NCBI RefSeq assembly: GCF_963678635.1
Contig: NC_087062.1
Span: 63,215,253 to 63,279,252 of the forward strand
Length of the DNA: 64,000 bases
Reading direction: 5' to 3'
From: Symsagittifera roscoffensis
Lineage: Eukaryota > Xenacoelomorpha > Acoela > Convolutidae
Within the stretch, counting starts at the first letter, position 1, and each line of letters starts with the position of its first letter. Below the pieces are notes generated by a model. It did no database searches. It worked only from the letters and a program-made list of their open reading frames with translations, and was not told where the DNA came from. The translations under genes and the position numbers were made by a program. Below are positions 25,801-37,675 of the stretch, in pieces.

Positions 25801-26948
25801 GAGTCCGGGGAGTGGTTGTCAAATGAGAAGGATTGTGAAGAGGCAAATTTGTCCGGGGAGTCAGAAGAATGGGACCAAGACTCAATAGCGAGTGACGATG
25901 AGCAAGAAAGTTTGTGCACGACATTAGCAGAAGAAAAAAGAAGAAATCAAGACAGGGAAATGCAAACTGATCCCTCCTCCGGGACATACAACTTGGACCA
26001 TTACGACATGAACGGAGGAGAAGAACTAGAGATGATAGCGCTGTAAAAAAATTTCAGGGAAATATCATGCAGTTCAAACGTCAGGACGAATCTAGAGCCG
26101 GAGAGTGACAGAGAGGTCTTGAACAGGATAGTATGCGTCACTTTTAAGGACAATATCCACAACCCGGGAGAACTGAACGGGCAAAAGATGGCACTGAAAG
26201 AGCCTGTGAAGGCGAGGTACAGGATGTCGGACTTGAAACGAGCACAGAAAAACGCCAAGATGACCAGCAATCTCTCCAAATGCAATGCACAACCAGGGAG
26301 AACTAAACGGGCAAATGATGGCACTGAAAGAGCCTGTGAAGGCGAGGTACAGAATATCTGACTTGATACGAGCATAGAAAAACGCCAAGATGACCAACAA
26401 TCTCTCCAAATGGATCCGAACGAGAGTAAAGGAGAGAAGAGTCCTAGAGGGGACAGCTATAAGATCTTGAGCCAGTTCTACAAGGAACGGAAGTGCTTGC
26501 TCTACCAGGCAGCAGATGATGTGGTGGCCTGCAAGAGAAGATATGAAGAGAAAACATTATAAAAACATAATCTCATCATACTACCGCAGCTATATCAAAC
26601 GGAGGTGCTACTCAGATCGCATGACCAGATGGGACATCAAGGAACAGATAAGGTGCAACAAAGAATACTACACCGATCTGAGTGGCCAGGAATGAGAAAA
26701 GCTTGCGAAAGATGGGTCAACGCATGTTTGCAGTGTCTACAAGTGAAAGACCCGAGGAAGATGAAGTTCCCTCTCAAATCGGTGGAAAGCTTAGAATTCA
26801 ATGAGGTCGTACTGATAGACCATCAAAAGATATGCATGACGGAATCGGGATATAACCAGATATTGGTAATCATAGATCACTTCACGAAACTAGCGGAAGC
26901 AGTACCGTGTCAGACGGCCTCGTTTGAAGAGGAAGTTGAAGAACTCGA
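25801..26948 (+). repeat. Integrase array unit 14 (last), with about 126-bp internal duplication
   Basis: Nearly identical to unit 11 including the internal duplication, giving a three-unit higher-order repeat (offset 3,222 bp). Frame 26605-27024 runs out of the element into the next satellite. Retrotransposon homology stops at about 26,948, just after the GAAGAACTCG of the linker restart. Confidence 0.85.
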
Positions 26949-29900
26949 ACAACAAAATGGAATCGGAGGTAAAGCAGTCAAGTGGAACCGGAAACTTGAG
27001 TGGCAAAATTTGGGACGAGCATGAACCCTCCCCAACACAGAAAAGAAGAAGATAAAGACGTTATCTCTCAGTGAGTGTTTTTGTTTTCGAGTGCGTAGTT
27101 ATCTCTCATTGAGAAAGTAACTCTTTTCTTGCACTAAACTACTGATGATCTGAATTAACAACTATTATGGATTATTATTATTCATTTATTTTCAGGACTT
27201 TACAGAAGTCAACAGGTCTCAATTATTTGTAAAACAGTTACTGTACAAAAAAATTCCAGTAAAATGTAACCGGAGGTACAGCAGTCAAGTGGAAACGGAG
27301 GGTTGAACGGCGAAAATCGGGAAAAATTCGAACCCTGCCTAACAGAGAAAAAAAGAAAATAAAAATGTTATGCTTCAGTGAGAGTGTAATCGTTGAGAGT
27401 GCACTTACCTCTTCGTGGGAGTATAAATATTTTCTCGCCCTAAACTGCTCGAGATCTAAAACAACTATTATTATGAAGCTGAACTAAATCGTTCAGATCA
27501 TTACAGCAGTCAACTGGTCTCAATTGTTTTAAAAACATTTAAGGTTATGTTTGAATCACAGCATAGTGGAGCCGGATGTACAGCAGTCACTCGAAACTGA
27601 AGAGTTGACTGGCACAATTGGGGATAAAATTGAGTCCTCCCGGACAGAGAAAAGAAAAAAATAAACACGTTATCTCTCAGTGAGAGTGTAATCTCTCGGT
27701 GAGAGTATAACACTTTTCTCGCCCTTAACTACTAATGATCTGAAACAACAATTGCTATATAGTTAAATTATTTCTTTCAGAGCCTTACAGCAGTCAACAG
27801 GTCTCAATTATTCAGAAAACAGTTACTGTAACAGGTTATTACAGTAAAGTGGAACCATAGGTACATCAGTTAAAAAGAACCGGAGGGCTAAAGGGCAAAA
27901 TTCGGGACCAATCCGATCTCTCGCGAACAGAAAAAAGAATAAGAAAACGACGTTATTCTCGGTGAGAGTGAAATTATTGAAAGGTGTAGATATCTCCCAG
28001 TGAGAGTGCAACTTTTTTCCACGCCCTAATCTACCTTTGATGTAATTTAACCATTATTAAGAAGTTGAAATAAATCGTTCAGAGCATTACAGCACTAAGC
28101 AGGTCTCAATTGCTTAAAAACAGGCAGTATAAAAAAGACTTACAAGAAAATGGAATCGGAGGTAAAGCAGTCAAGTGGAACCGGAAAATTGAGTGGCAAA
28201 GTTTGGGAGGAGCACGAACCCTCCCCAACAGAGAAAACTAGAAGATAAAAACGTTATCCCTCGGTGAGTGTTTTTTTTCGAATGCGTAGTTATCTCTCAT
28301 TGAGAGTGTAACTCTTTTCTTGCCCTAAACTACTGATGATTTGAAACAACAACTATAATGGATTATTAAAATTCAATTATTTTCAGGGCTTTACAGCAGT
28401 CAACAGGTCTCAGTTATTTGTAAAACAGTTACTGTAAACTGAATTCCAGTAAAATGTAACCGTACGTACAGCAGTCAAGTGGAACCGGAGTTTTGAATGG
28501 CAACATTCGGGACGAATCCGAACCCTTCCGAATAAAGAAAAGAAAAATATAAGGGCGTTATCTTTTTGTGAGAGTGTTATTGGAAATGAAGCAGTCAACA
28601 GGGCTCAATTTTTTTTCTACAAAAAACAGTTACTATAAAGTAGTATTACAGAAAAATTAACCGGAAGTACAGCAGTCAAATGAAGTTGAAGGGTTGAGTG
28701 GCACAATTTAGGACAAGTCTGACCATTCCTGAATACATATAAGAAAAAAATAACAACTTTACTCTCGGTGAGAGTGTAATTATTGAAAATGTAATTATCT
28801 CTCGTTGAGATTATAATTTTTTTCTCGTCGTAAATTGCTCATGATGTGAAAGAATAATTTTTTTTTGGAATTGAAATAAATCGTTGGAAGCATTACATCA
28901 GTCAACAGGTCTGAAAGTCTTAAAAAACAATTACTGTTAAAAAAAATACAGAAAGTCGAACCGGAGATACAGCTTTCAAGTGGAAACGGAGGATTGAGTG
29001 GAGAAATTCGGGAAAAATCCGAACCCTGCCTACAGAGTTATGTTTCAGTGTAAATGTTGAGAGTGCACTTACCTCTTGGTGAGAGTATAATTTTTTCTCG
29101 CCCTAAACTACTCAAGATCTAAAACAACTATTATTATGAAGCTGATTTAAGTCGTTCAGAGCCTTACAGCAGTCAACTGGTCTCAATTATTTACAAAACA
29201 GTTACTGTAAAAAAAGAAGTACGGTAAAGTGGAACCGCAGGTAAGACAGTCAAATGGAAGCGCGAGACAATTCTGACCTCTGCCGAACAGAGAAAAGAAG
29301 AAGATAACGACTTTATCTCTCGTTTAGGAGGTATTTGGCATTACAGCAGTCAACAAGACTCAATTGCTGACAAAACAGTTTTTATAGGATGTAATTTCAA
29401 AAAGTGGAACCGGACAGTTGAGTGGCAATTTTCGGATGAATCCGAACACTCCTGCTTGCAGAAAAGAAAAAGATAACGAGGTTTTCTCTCGGTGAGATTG
29501 TAATCGGATTCGACCGACTTTTTTCTCGCGCAGTCTAATCATGATCTGAAATATAAAATAGTTCGAGGCATTAAAGCAGTCAATGGGTCTCAATTGTTTT
29601 GAAAGATTTTAATGTAAAGTTTGAATCACAGTAACGTGGAGCCGGAGGTACATCAGTCAGGTGAAATTTAAGGGTTAAGTTGCACAATTTGGTACGAATC
29701 CAAACCCTTCCGAACAGAGAAAAGAAGAAAATAATCACGTTATCTCTCAGTGAGAGTATAATTGTTGAGAGTGCTGTTATCTCTCGATGAGAGTATAAAA
29801 CTTTTCTCATCCTAAAATACTCATGATCTGAAACAATTAATATTATTTAGTTAAAATAAATCTCTCAGAGCCTTACAGCTGTCAACAGGTCTCAGTTGTT

Positions 29901-31975
29901 TCGAAAACAGTAACTGTAACAGGGAATTACAGTAAAGTGGACCCGGAGGTACAGTAGTCAAATAGCACCGGAGGGCTGAATGTATGCAAATTCGGGACGA
30001 GTCCGAACCCTCCTGCTCAAAGAAAAGAAGAAGATAACGACGTTATACCTCGGTGAGTGTGTAGTTTTTTCTCGTACTATCCTACTCATGGTCTGGAACA
30101 ATTATTATTATGAAGTTGCAATAAACTGTTCAAGGCATTACAGGAAGCAGCAGTCAAGTTGAACCGGGGGGTTGAGTGGTGAATTTTGGGGCGAATCCAA
30201 ACCCATCTGCTCAAAGAAAAGTAGAAGATAACGACGTTATCTCTCGGTGAGAAGTTAATAGTTGAGAGTGAAACTGTCTCTCGGTGAGAGTTTAACTCTT
30301 TTTTCACCCTAAACTACACATGATCTGAAACAATTATTATTATGAAGTTGAATTAAATCGTTCAGGACATTACAGCAGTCAACAGACGTCAATTTTTCAC
30401 GAGAAAGTAACTGTAAAAAGGTCTTACAATAAGGTGGAACCGGAGGCACAGCAGTCAAGTGGAACCAAAAGGTTGAGTGGCGAAATTCGGGAAAAATCCG
30501 AACCCTGCCTAACAGAAAAAAAAAGAAAATAAATACGCTATGTTTCAGTGAGAGTGTAATTGTTGAGAGTGCACTTATCTGTTGGTGAGAGTATATATCT
30601 TTTCTCGCCTTAAACTACTCGAGATCTAAAACAACTATGATTATGAAGCTGAAATAAATCGTTCAAAGCATTACAACAGTCAACTGGTCTCAATTGTTTA
30701 TAAAACAGTTACTGTAAAAAAAAACATTTACGGTAAAGTGGAACCGGAGGTAAGACAGTCAAATGGTCTCAATGGTTTACAAAACTGTTACCGTAAAAAG
30801 GAATTACGGTAAAGTGGAACCGGAAGTAAGACAGTCAAATGGAAACGCGAGACAAATCTGAACCCTCCCGAACAAAGAAAAGAAGAAGATAACGACGTTA
30901 TCTCTCGGTGAGGAGGTAATTGGCATTACAGCTGTCAACAAGAATCAATTGTTCACAAAACAATTACGGTAGGGTGTAATTTTAGAAAATTGAACCGGAG
31001 ATACAGCAGTCAAGTGGAATTAAAGCTTTGAGTGGCAAATTTCGGACGAATCCGAACCCTCCTGCTTGGAGAAAAGAAAAAGATAACGAAGTTTTCTCTC
31101 ACTAAGATTGTAATCGGATTCGAGTGACTCTTTTCTCGCCCAGTGTAATCATGATCTGAAATAACAATTCTTGTGCTAAGTACTTGAGTTAAGTAAATTA
31201 GTTCGAGGCGTTACAGCAGTCAACAGGTCTCAATTTTTTTTTTAATTTTTCAAAGTAAAGTTTGAGTCACAGTAAAGTGGAGCCGGAGGTAAATCAGTCA
31301 AGTGAAACTGAAGGGTTGAGTGGCACATTTTGGGACGAATCCAAACCCTCCCGAACAGAGAAAAGAAGAAAAAAAACACGTTATCTCTCAGTGAGAGTAG
31401 AGTCGTTGAGAGTGCCGTTATCACTCGATGAGAGTATTACACTTTTCTCACCCTACACTACTCATGATCCAAAGCAACAATTTTTATGTAGTTGAATTAA
31501 ATCGCTCAGAGCCTTACAGCATTCAACAGGTCTCAATTGTTTTGAAAACAGTAACTGTAACAGGGAGTTACAGTAAAGTGGAACCGGAGGTACAGTAGTC
31601 AAATAATTCTTTTCTCGCCTAAACTACTCACGATCTGAAACAAAAATTAACATGTAGTTAAATTAAATCGTTCGGGGCCTTACAGCAGCCAACAGGTCTC
31701 AATTGTTTACAAAACAGTTAACTACAAAAGGGAATTACAGTAAAGCCGAACCGGAATTACAGAAGTCGAGTTGAGCTAGAGGATTGAACGGCAAAATTCG
31801 GGACGAAGCCGAAGGATCCCGAACAGAGAAAAGGAGAAAATAACGACGTTATCTCTCTATGAGAGTGTAATTAGCATTACAGTAGTCAACAAGACTCAAT
31901 TGTAACAAAGCCGTAACTGTAAAGTGGAACTATAGCAACCCGCAACCGGAAGTACAGCAGTCAAGTGGAATCGGA
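26949..31975. repeat. About 300-bp satellite array, about 20 diverged copies
   Basis: An anchor like 'acagcagtcaagtggaaccg' recurs near 26971, 27278, 27581, 27863, 28164, 28468, 28669, 28969, 29245, 29650, 29951, 30149, 30448, 30752, 30829, 31003, 31291, 31592, 31759 and 31953. Full copies are about 300 bp apart; others are shortened to 77-200 bp. Each full monomer has a second, related box 'acagcagtcaacaggtctc' about 110-120 bp before the next anchor, and one or two copies of the palindrome CTCTCGGTGAGAG. Monomers differ by substitutions and indels, so the array is old. Open frames in it are short and not conserved. No similarity to the preceding integrase units was seen. Confidence 0.9.
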
Positions 31976-32214
31976 TGCTAAAAATTCGACTTAAAGGATG
32001 TATCAAAACACTGAAGTTTTATCTGCAAAATTTTACACTTTAGAAATTAGGCAAGTTGCTCCCATAGTTATTTTTATTCATGAGCAATTCATTAACTATA
32101 TCTGCTACATCAACTGGAGTTTGAAATGAATAAATTAGACACAATAAACATTTGCAGCCATGCTTTATTTTAAAATACTCCTAGACATTTGTTAAAAATT
32201 AAAATCAAAGTAAA
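31976..32214. other. Unique AT-rich spacer
   Basis: Between the satellite and the first A element. No ORF, RNA gene or repeat recognised. Confidence 0.5.
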
Positions 32215-32739
32215 CAAGACTGCTCGTATCAGGGCGAAGCCATGAAAGTTCCGACTGCCTTTTAAGGTCTATGGAGCATTAATAAGATGAAAAATTTCAA
32301 TGTAATAAAAAAAAAATTTGAAAAAATTTGAGATTTTTTTTAAAAAAACATCCCCCACACGTCATTTTAAGTACAAAGTGATAGATTTTGCGCCTATTAA
32401 CAAATCAATTATGGCATATAAGCTTCCTTGAACCAATTTGGAACGATTTCTAAGACGGATTAAATCTCACTTACGCGTTAATAGCGCGAAATTTATCGTG
32501 CGTTAATTGTCCCAAATTGGCCAAAATGGCAATCTTTAAATCAGCATAACTTTACGAAAAATGATCACAGGTAAAATATCTTTTCAAATTTGAGCTCAGG
32601 ACAACAATACCTTTCGAATGATATAAAAAAATTCCGTCAAAAATGGCTAGTTAAAAAGTCGAAATTTGTCTGAAGAAAAAAAAACCCACCCCGAGCACAA
32701 ATATTCCGTTACTTTCGTATCGAAAGTCGGAACAAAAAG
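32215..32739 (+). mobile_element. A-family hairpin element, copy 1
   Basis: Non-coding, about 525 bp. It begins caagactgctcgtatcaggg and ends gtcggaacaaaaag. Left hairpin TCAGGGCGAAGCCATGA has one base changed from the family form. Its right hairpin ACTTTCGTATCGAAAGT is intact. It is followed with no spacer by copy 2. Likely a non-autonomous mobile element; superfamily unknown. Confidence 0.7.
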
Positions 32740-33283
32740 ACTGCTCGTGTCAGGGCGAAGCCCTGAATGTTCCGACTGCCTTTTAAGATTTATTGAGCAG
32801 CAATAATACATAAAAAAATTAAATGAACTAAAATTAAATGAAATTTTTTTTTTCTAAAATTTGAAATTTTTTATGAAAATCATCTCCCCACACGCCATTT
32901 AAAGTACAAAAAGATAGATTTCGTTCCTTGTAACAAATCAATTATGGCAAATGAGCTTCGTTCAACCAAATTGGAACGATTTATAAGACGGATTAAATCT
33001 CCGCTTACGCGTTAACAGCGCGAATTATATTGCGCGTTAATTGTCCCAAATTGGTCAAAATGGCCAAAATGGAAATCTTTAAACCCTCATAACTTTACGA
33101 AAAATGATCACAGGTGAAATATCTTTTCAAATTTAAGCTCAGGACAACGATATCTTTTGAAAGATATTAAAAAATTCCGTCAAAAATGGCTAGTTAAAAA
33201 GTCGAAATTTGTCTGAAGAAAAAAAAAACCCACCCAGAGCACAAATATTCCGTTACTTTCGTATCGAAAGTCGGAACAAAAAG
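32737..33283 (+). mobile_element. A-family hairpin element, copy 2
   Basis: Head-to-tail with copy 1 (ends overlap in aaaaagactg) and four bases from copy 3. Left hairpin TCAGGGCGAAGCCCTGA perfect; right hairpin perfect. It carries a small duplication 'aaaatggccaaaatgg' at about 33,058-33,073. Confidence 0.75.
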
Positions 33284-33286
33284 TAA

Positions 33287-33823
33287 CAAGACTGCTCGTA
33301 TCAGGGCGAAGCCCTGAATGTTCCGACTGCCTTTTAAGGTTTATGGAGCAGTAATAATATTTAAAAATTCAATGAAATAAAACAAAATGAAAAATTTTTT
33401 TTTTCTAAAATTTGAAATTTTTTATGAAAATCATCCCCCCACACGCCATTTTAAGTACAAAAGGATAAATTTTACTCCTTGTAACTAGCCAACTATTGCA
33501 AATAAGCTTCTTTTAACCAATTTGGAACGATTTCTAAGACGGATTAACTCTCCGCTTACGCGTTAATAGCGCGAAATATATCGCACATTAATTGTCCCTA
33601 ATTGGCCAAAATGGCTATCTTTAAACCCCCGTAACTTTACGAAAAATGATCACAGGTGAAATATCTTTTCAAATTTGAGCTCAGGACAACAATACTTTTC
33701 GAATGATATTAAAAAATTCCGTCAAAAATGGCTAGTTAAAAAGTCGAAATTTGTCTGAAGAAAAAAAAACCCACCCCGAGCACAAATATTCCGTTACTTT
33801 CGTATCGAAAGTCGGAACAAAAA
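33287..33823 (+). mobile_element. A-family hairpin element, copy 3
   Basis: Reference copy, 537 bp. Left hairpin 33301-33317 (7-bp stem, GAA loop). Inverted 9-mers GTTCCGACT (33320-33328) and AGTCGGAAC (33810-33818). Right hairpin 33796-33812 (7-bp stem, TAT loop). An internal palindrome GCGCGAAATATATCGCGC-like lies in the middle. An A/T-rich tract and a conserved block around 'taagacggattaa' lie inside. No ORF. Confidence 0.8.
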
Positions 33824-34574
33824 GTTTGGGAACTTTATTTTGCTAGCTGCCCGCTGTTTCTCTTATCAGTTTTGATTTATCGAAAGAATTAAACTGAGCT
33901 CTCAGTTTAAAGCGGACTACGAAAAGAATGTCTGAAAATGACCACAAAAATTAGTAATTCGATATAAAGCTTAAAACAATAACTATGATATAGTTTGCTT
34001 GACAAAACTCTGTAGACTTTGCTTCAAAAATTGTTTTTTTTTATCTTTATTATTCTAAATAGGTTTTCTATCTTTTGAATTTGCATAAATCGCTATAAAA
34101 ATTATAAGCTGAATTTCCTGGATAATTTTAAAGATCTTCGAAAAACCTTATGAAGATACGTTCAAAATTTTATGAAAACTTCAAATGAGCTGCAGAGCCA
34201 TCAAACAGGTTTCTGATAATGTAATCATGCTTATTTTGACAAGTCAAAGACTTATAAAACACAATAAAATTTTTAAAATTCCTTATAAACATAAAAACAC
34301 ATCAAGATTGTATTTTTATATTCTTTGCTATCTTTGCTCAATCCTCAAGATTCTTCAAAATCTTGTCGAGATATTCAAGAAGATTGGACCTGAAAAAACA
34401 ATAATTATTAGCGCTTTGTGAGTGGCTGAGAACATTTTTGGCTTGATGTCGCTAATTCTTCGGTTTGGCTTGAAATCGCGTTGGCTTGATGTCCAACAAC
34501 CCATCAGATTATCTTCTCGATTCGACCTAGCCTGGATTAATAATCAATATTGAACTTTTTTCCTGGTATGTCTT

Positions 34575-34918
34575 TTAAACTTTTCCGAGCGGAATATCCG
34601 GTAAATAAATGGCTCGTTTCGTGACACAGCTGAACAATGTAAGCAGATTGCACGTGACATTCAAGAAACTTCCGATGGTTTCCAGCAGACTGAAATTAGT
34701 TATCAGGTGAGGCACGCATAATAATGCAATTGAGATGAAATTCTGGGCGCACATAACTGAGTAGACAAAAAAGCAAGCGGCAAAACTGCGCGATTTGGAT
34801 CGGATGTTCGGATTTGTCACTTCTGAGGTCATTTGCCGTTCGTCGCTCGTACTCGTGGAGCTGGAAGACCTATCAGTCATCGCAACACTTTGAGAAACCG
34901 CGGCGAGATCGTTTGTCA
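34575..34918 (-). CDS. Putative 3'-terminal exon of a 7TM-receptor-like protein, left copy
   Basis: Minus-strand open frame preceded by a good splice acceptor (tgtttcag at 34,919-34,926) and ending in TAA. About 114 codons: a Ser/Thr-rich hydrophilic stretch, a basic segment (IRSKSRS), a hydrophobic helix (about FAACFFVYSVMCAQNFISIA), a short loop, and a second helix (about SFLNVTCNLLTLFSCVTKR) with a basic end. This pattern is that of intracellular loop 3, TM6, TM7 and helix 8 of a rhodopsin-like receptor, but the NPxxY motif is not present, so the family is inferred from topology only. An ATG (34,935-34,937) also exists just upstream of the acceptor. The right copy has one amino-acid change. 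Confidence 0.4.
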
Positions 34919-35302
34919 CTGAAACATTTCGAATCATCAGTCAGACCTTAAATCTAATCAAAATATATGTATCAACTTCTTTTATCGTCAAAGGTTTTTT
35001 TTTATTCAAATTTGAAACATTTCATCGTATCAAATGCTTTTTCTGTAATTGGTTAACAAATTTTCCTTTTTGAAAGACAAAATTATTGACCAGCATCAAA
35101 CCAACCTATAAGTCAAAACGCAGTTTATAATTTGATTTTATTTCCATTTGGAAATTTCCGACCGACTCTAGAAATTGTGCAATCTAATGTTTTTTCAATT
35201 TTATCCTCACGACACTGCTCTTTTTTTGGATCCTAGGCCAGTGATTTAATTCGAAAACTATTCTTCTAATATTCTTCATGATTTCTATTAATTTTTATCA
35301 TC

Positions 35303-35575
35303 TTAAGGCAATTTATATTTCTTCTGTTCGAAATTTGTCGAACCTCGTCCACGATAGTAATCATCCTCAATTTGAGTTCGTTGAAATACTTCTCGGAAGT
35401 TGGGCTTGTACGATAAATTGTATCGAAAATCACTGTTTATTTCGTAGTTTTCATTACAACAATCGTCAATGGCTGTGAAGTGCGCGATGTATTGCGGATC
35501 ACTGCTAATTCGGAGCCTGCGTTGGATCTCTTGTTCCAGAACTAAGACACAAGTAAGTTCCGAACGAGTGGCCAC
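35303..35575 (-). CDS. Possible upstream exon of the same gene, left copy
   Basis: 90-codon minus-strand frame with no ATG at its start (opens with GTG). A splice acceptor gtcttag near 35,543 would give an exon beginning LEQEIQRRLRISSD in another phase. The peptide is hydrophilic, with CC and several Tyr/Asp (IDDCCNENYEINSDFRY), which could be an extracellular loop. The frame is kept in the duplicate (38,061-38,333) with two changes. No donor of good quality seen. Weakly supported. Confidence 0.2.
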   Translation of the reverse strand: MATRSELTCVLVLEQEIQRRLRISSDPQYIAHFTAIDDCCNENYEINSDFRYNLSYKPNFREVFQRTQIEDDYYRGRGSTNFEQKKYKLP

Positions 35576-35899
35576 AAAAAATGAGACTTTTGCATTGCAA
35601 ATTGAAAAATTCTGCTATCGCAAAAAACAACGAAAGGCCAGGGGTGCTTTTACTGCTACTTGAAATTCGGCGAACATTTGAAATGCGGAACTTACAAGCC
35701 AATATCTTCGCTGCCTATTGTATGTAAGATATTTGGAAAAATTATATGCGTTGGGATGGATATAACTTCGTTTCACATGAATATCAAAAATTAACAATGA
35801 AACTGTTACTGCAACTGTCTACGGTCGTTGCAATTGTGAATGCTGTTGAAATTATAAATCATTGTTTCAACGTAAAAATTACCGCATCATGCAGTTTTA

Positions 35900-36041
35900 T
35901 TGTTCCGGCATTCGAAGAAAACGGAATATTGATGCTCGGTGTGGTTGTTTTTATTCGGTCAATTTTCACCGGTCGAAAAAATAATTTTCAACAAAACCTT
36001 ATTGTACCCCATTCAAGATAGTGACTTCTTGAGTTCAAATA
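35900..36041 (-). mobile_element. B-subfamily hairpin element, right-end fragment
   Basis: Starts gttccggcattcgaag and follows, with about 60-70% similarity by eye, the minus-strand right end of an A element. Cut off at 36,041 where A copy 4 starts. The same sequence continues uninterrupted in the duplicate at 38,661. Confidence 0.6.
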
Positions 36042-36044
36042 TAA

Positions 36045-36580
36045 CAAGACTGCTCGTATCAGGGCGAAGCCCTGAATATTCCGAATGCCCATTAAGGTTT
36101 ATGGAGCAGTAATATCATTAAAAAATTAAAAGTAATAAATTGAAATGAAATTTTTTTTTTCAAAAATTTGAAATTTTTTAATGAAAATCATCCCCCCACA
36201 CGCCATATAAAGTACAAAAGGATAGATTTCGCTCCTTGTAACAAACCAATTGTGGCAAATAAGCTTCTTTTATTCAATTTGGAACGATTTCTAAGACGGA
36301 TTAACTCTCCGCTTACGCGTTAATAGCGCGAAATATATCGCGCGTTAATTGTCCCAAATTGGCCAAAACGGCAATCTTTAAACCCTCATAACTTTACAAA
36401 AAATGATTACAGGTGAAATATCGTGTCAAATTTGAGCTCAGGACAACAATACCTTTTGAATGATATAAAAAAATCTGTCAAAAATGGCTAGTTAAAAAGT
36501 CGAAATTTGTCTGAAGAAAAAAAAACCCACCCCGAGCACAAATATTCCGTTACTTTCGTATCGAAAGTCGGAACAAAAAG
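36045..36580 (+). mobile_element. A-family element copy 4, at the duplication junction
   Basis: Perfect left hairpin and right hairpin. Its 5' part differs from copy 3 at many sites (for example aatattccgaatgcccatta), but its last about 115 bp are identical to copy 3. It is thus a hybrid: left part from an element inserted in B, right part from copy 3. Confidence 0.8.
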
Positions 36581-37331
36581 TTTGGGAACTTTATTTTGCT
36601 AGCTGCCCGCTGTTTCTCTTATCAGTTTTGATTTATCGAAAGAATTAAACTGAGCTCTCAGTTTAAAGCGGACTACGAAAAGAATGTCTGAAAATGACCA
36701 CAAAAATTAGTAATTCGATATAAAGCTTAAAACAATAACTATGATATAGTTTGCTTGACAAAACTCTGTAGACTTTGCTTCAAAAATTGTTTTTTTTTAT
36801 CTTTATTATTCTAAATAGGTTTTCTATCTTTTGAATTTGCATAAATCGCTATAAAAATTATAAGCTGAATTTCCTGGATGATTTTAAAGATCTTCGAAAA
36901 ACCTTATGAAGATACGTTCAAAATTTTATGAAAACTTCAAATGAGCTGCAGAGCCATCAAACAGGTTTCTGATAATGTAATCATGCTTATTTTGACAAGT
37001 CAAAGACTTATAAAACACAATAAAATTTTTAAAACTTCCTTATAAACATAAAAACACATCAAGATTGTATTTTTATATTCTTTGCTATCTTTGCTCAATC
37101 CTCAAGATTCTTCAAAATCTTGTCGAGATATTCAAGAAGATTGGACCTGAAAAAACAATAATTATTAGCGCTTTGTGAGTGGCTGAGAACATTTTTGGCT
37201 TGATGTCGCTAATTCTTCGGTTTGGCTTGAAATCGCGTTGGCTTGATGTCCAACAACCCATCAGATTATCTTCTCGATTCGACCTAGCCTGGATTAATAA
37301 TCAATATTGAACTTTTTTCCTGGTATGTCTT

Positions 37332-37675
37332 TTAAACTTTTCCGAGCGGAATATCCGGTAAATAAATGGCTCGTTTCGTGACACAGCTGAACAATGTAAG
37401 CAGATTGCACGTGACATTCAAGAAACTTCCGATGGTTTCCAGCAGACTGAAATTAGTTATCAGGTGAGGCAGGCATAATAATGCAATTGAGATGAAATTC
37501 TGGGCGCACATAACTGAGTAGACAAAAAAGCAAGCGGCAAAACTGCGCGATTTGGATCGGATGTTCGGATTTGTCACTTCTGAGGTCATTTGCCGTTCGT
37601 CGCTCGTACTCGTGGAGCTGGAAGACCTATCAGTCATCGCAACACTTTGAGAAACCGCGGCGAGATCGTTTGTCA
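37332..37675 (-). CDS. Putative 3'-terminal exon of a 7TM-receptor-like protein, right copy
   Basis: Duplicate of the exon at 34,575-34,918, with acceptor, frame, two hydrophobic helices and TAA all kept. One residue differs (Leu for Val in the first helix-loop region). Two open copies after duplication suggest either recency or constraint. In a minus-strand gene this copy is the one nearer the upstream exons. Confidence 0.4.

Larger units (their letters stand above)
12646..26948 (+). repeat. Tandem array of 14 retrotransposon linker-integrase units (about 1.03 kb)
   Basis: The motif gagtccggggagtgg (or a close variant) recurs at 12685, 13666, 14700, 15923, 16390, 17419, 18450, 19482, 20513, 21545, 22579, 23737, 24769 and 25801. 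The common spacing is 1,029-1,034 bp. Each unit reads: acidic linker (SGEW...EEWD..S...DEQ), DPSSGTYNL block, integrase zinc domain (SHDQMGHQGTDKV with HX4H, then ACLSCLQVKDP with CX2C), and the first part of the integrase core (VQIDHQKI, LVIIDHF.KLAEAVP). It then jumps back to the linker. The second catalytic Asp, the Glu, the integrase C-terminus and the 3' LTR are absent from every unit. Most units carry stops or frameshifts. Confidence 0.92.
33824..36041. repeat. 2.76-kb tandem duplication, left copy (receptor-exon segment)
   Basis: Nearly identical to 36,580-38,798 (offset 2,756-2,758). Differences are a few substitutions and short indels, most near 35,620-35,830. With the end of the adjoining A element the homology extends left to about 33,710. 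On the right the similarity stops at 36,041, where A copy 4 begins. Confidence 0.92.

Noticed and set aside
12531-26409. Many minus-strand ORFs of 60-124 codons across the integrase array
   Set aside because: Antisense shadows repeated with each unit. They look recurrent only because the units are tandem copies.
27510-31495. Repeated minus ORFs with a Phe-rich stretch in the 300-bp satellite
   Set aside because: They come from the reverse of the aaaagaagaa tract in each monomer; the frames are not kept between monomers.
12646-31975. CRISPR-like array
   Set aside because: Monomers are about 1 kb and 300 bp with no short direct repeats and unique spacers, in eukaryotic retrotransposon and satellite DNA.
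35746-36021. 91-codon plus ORF with a hydrophobic stretch
   Set aside because: Its second half is the B element read in reverse, and the first half changes frame in the duplicate.
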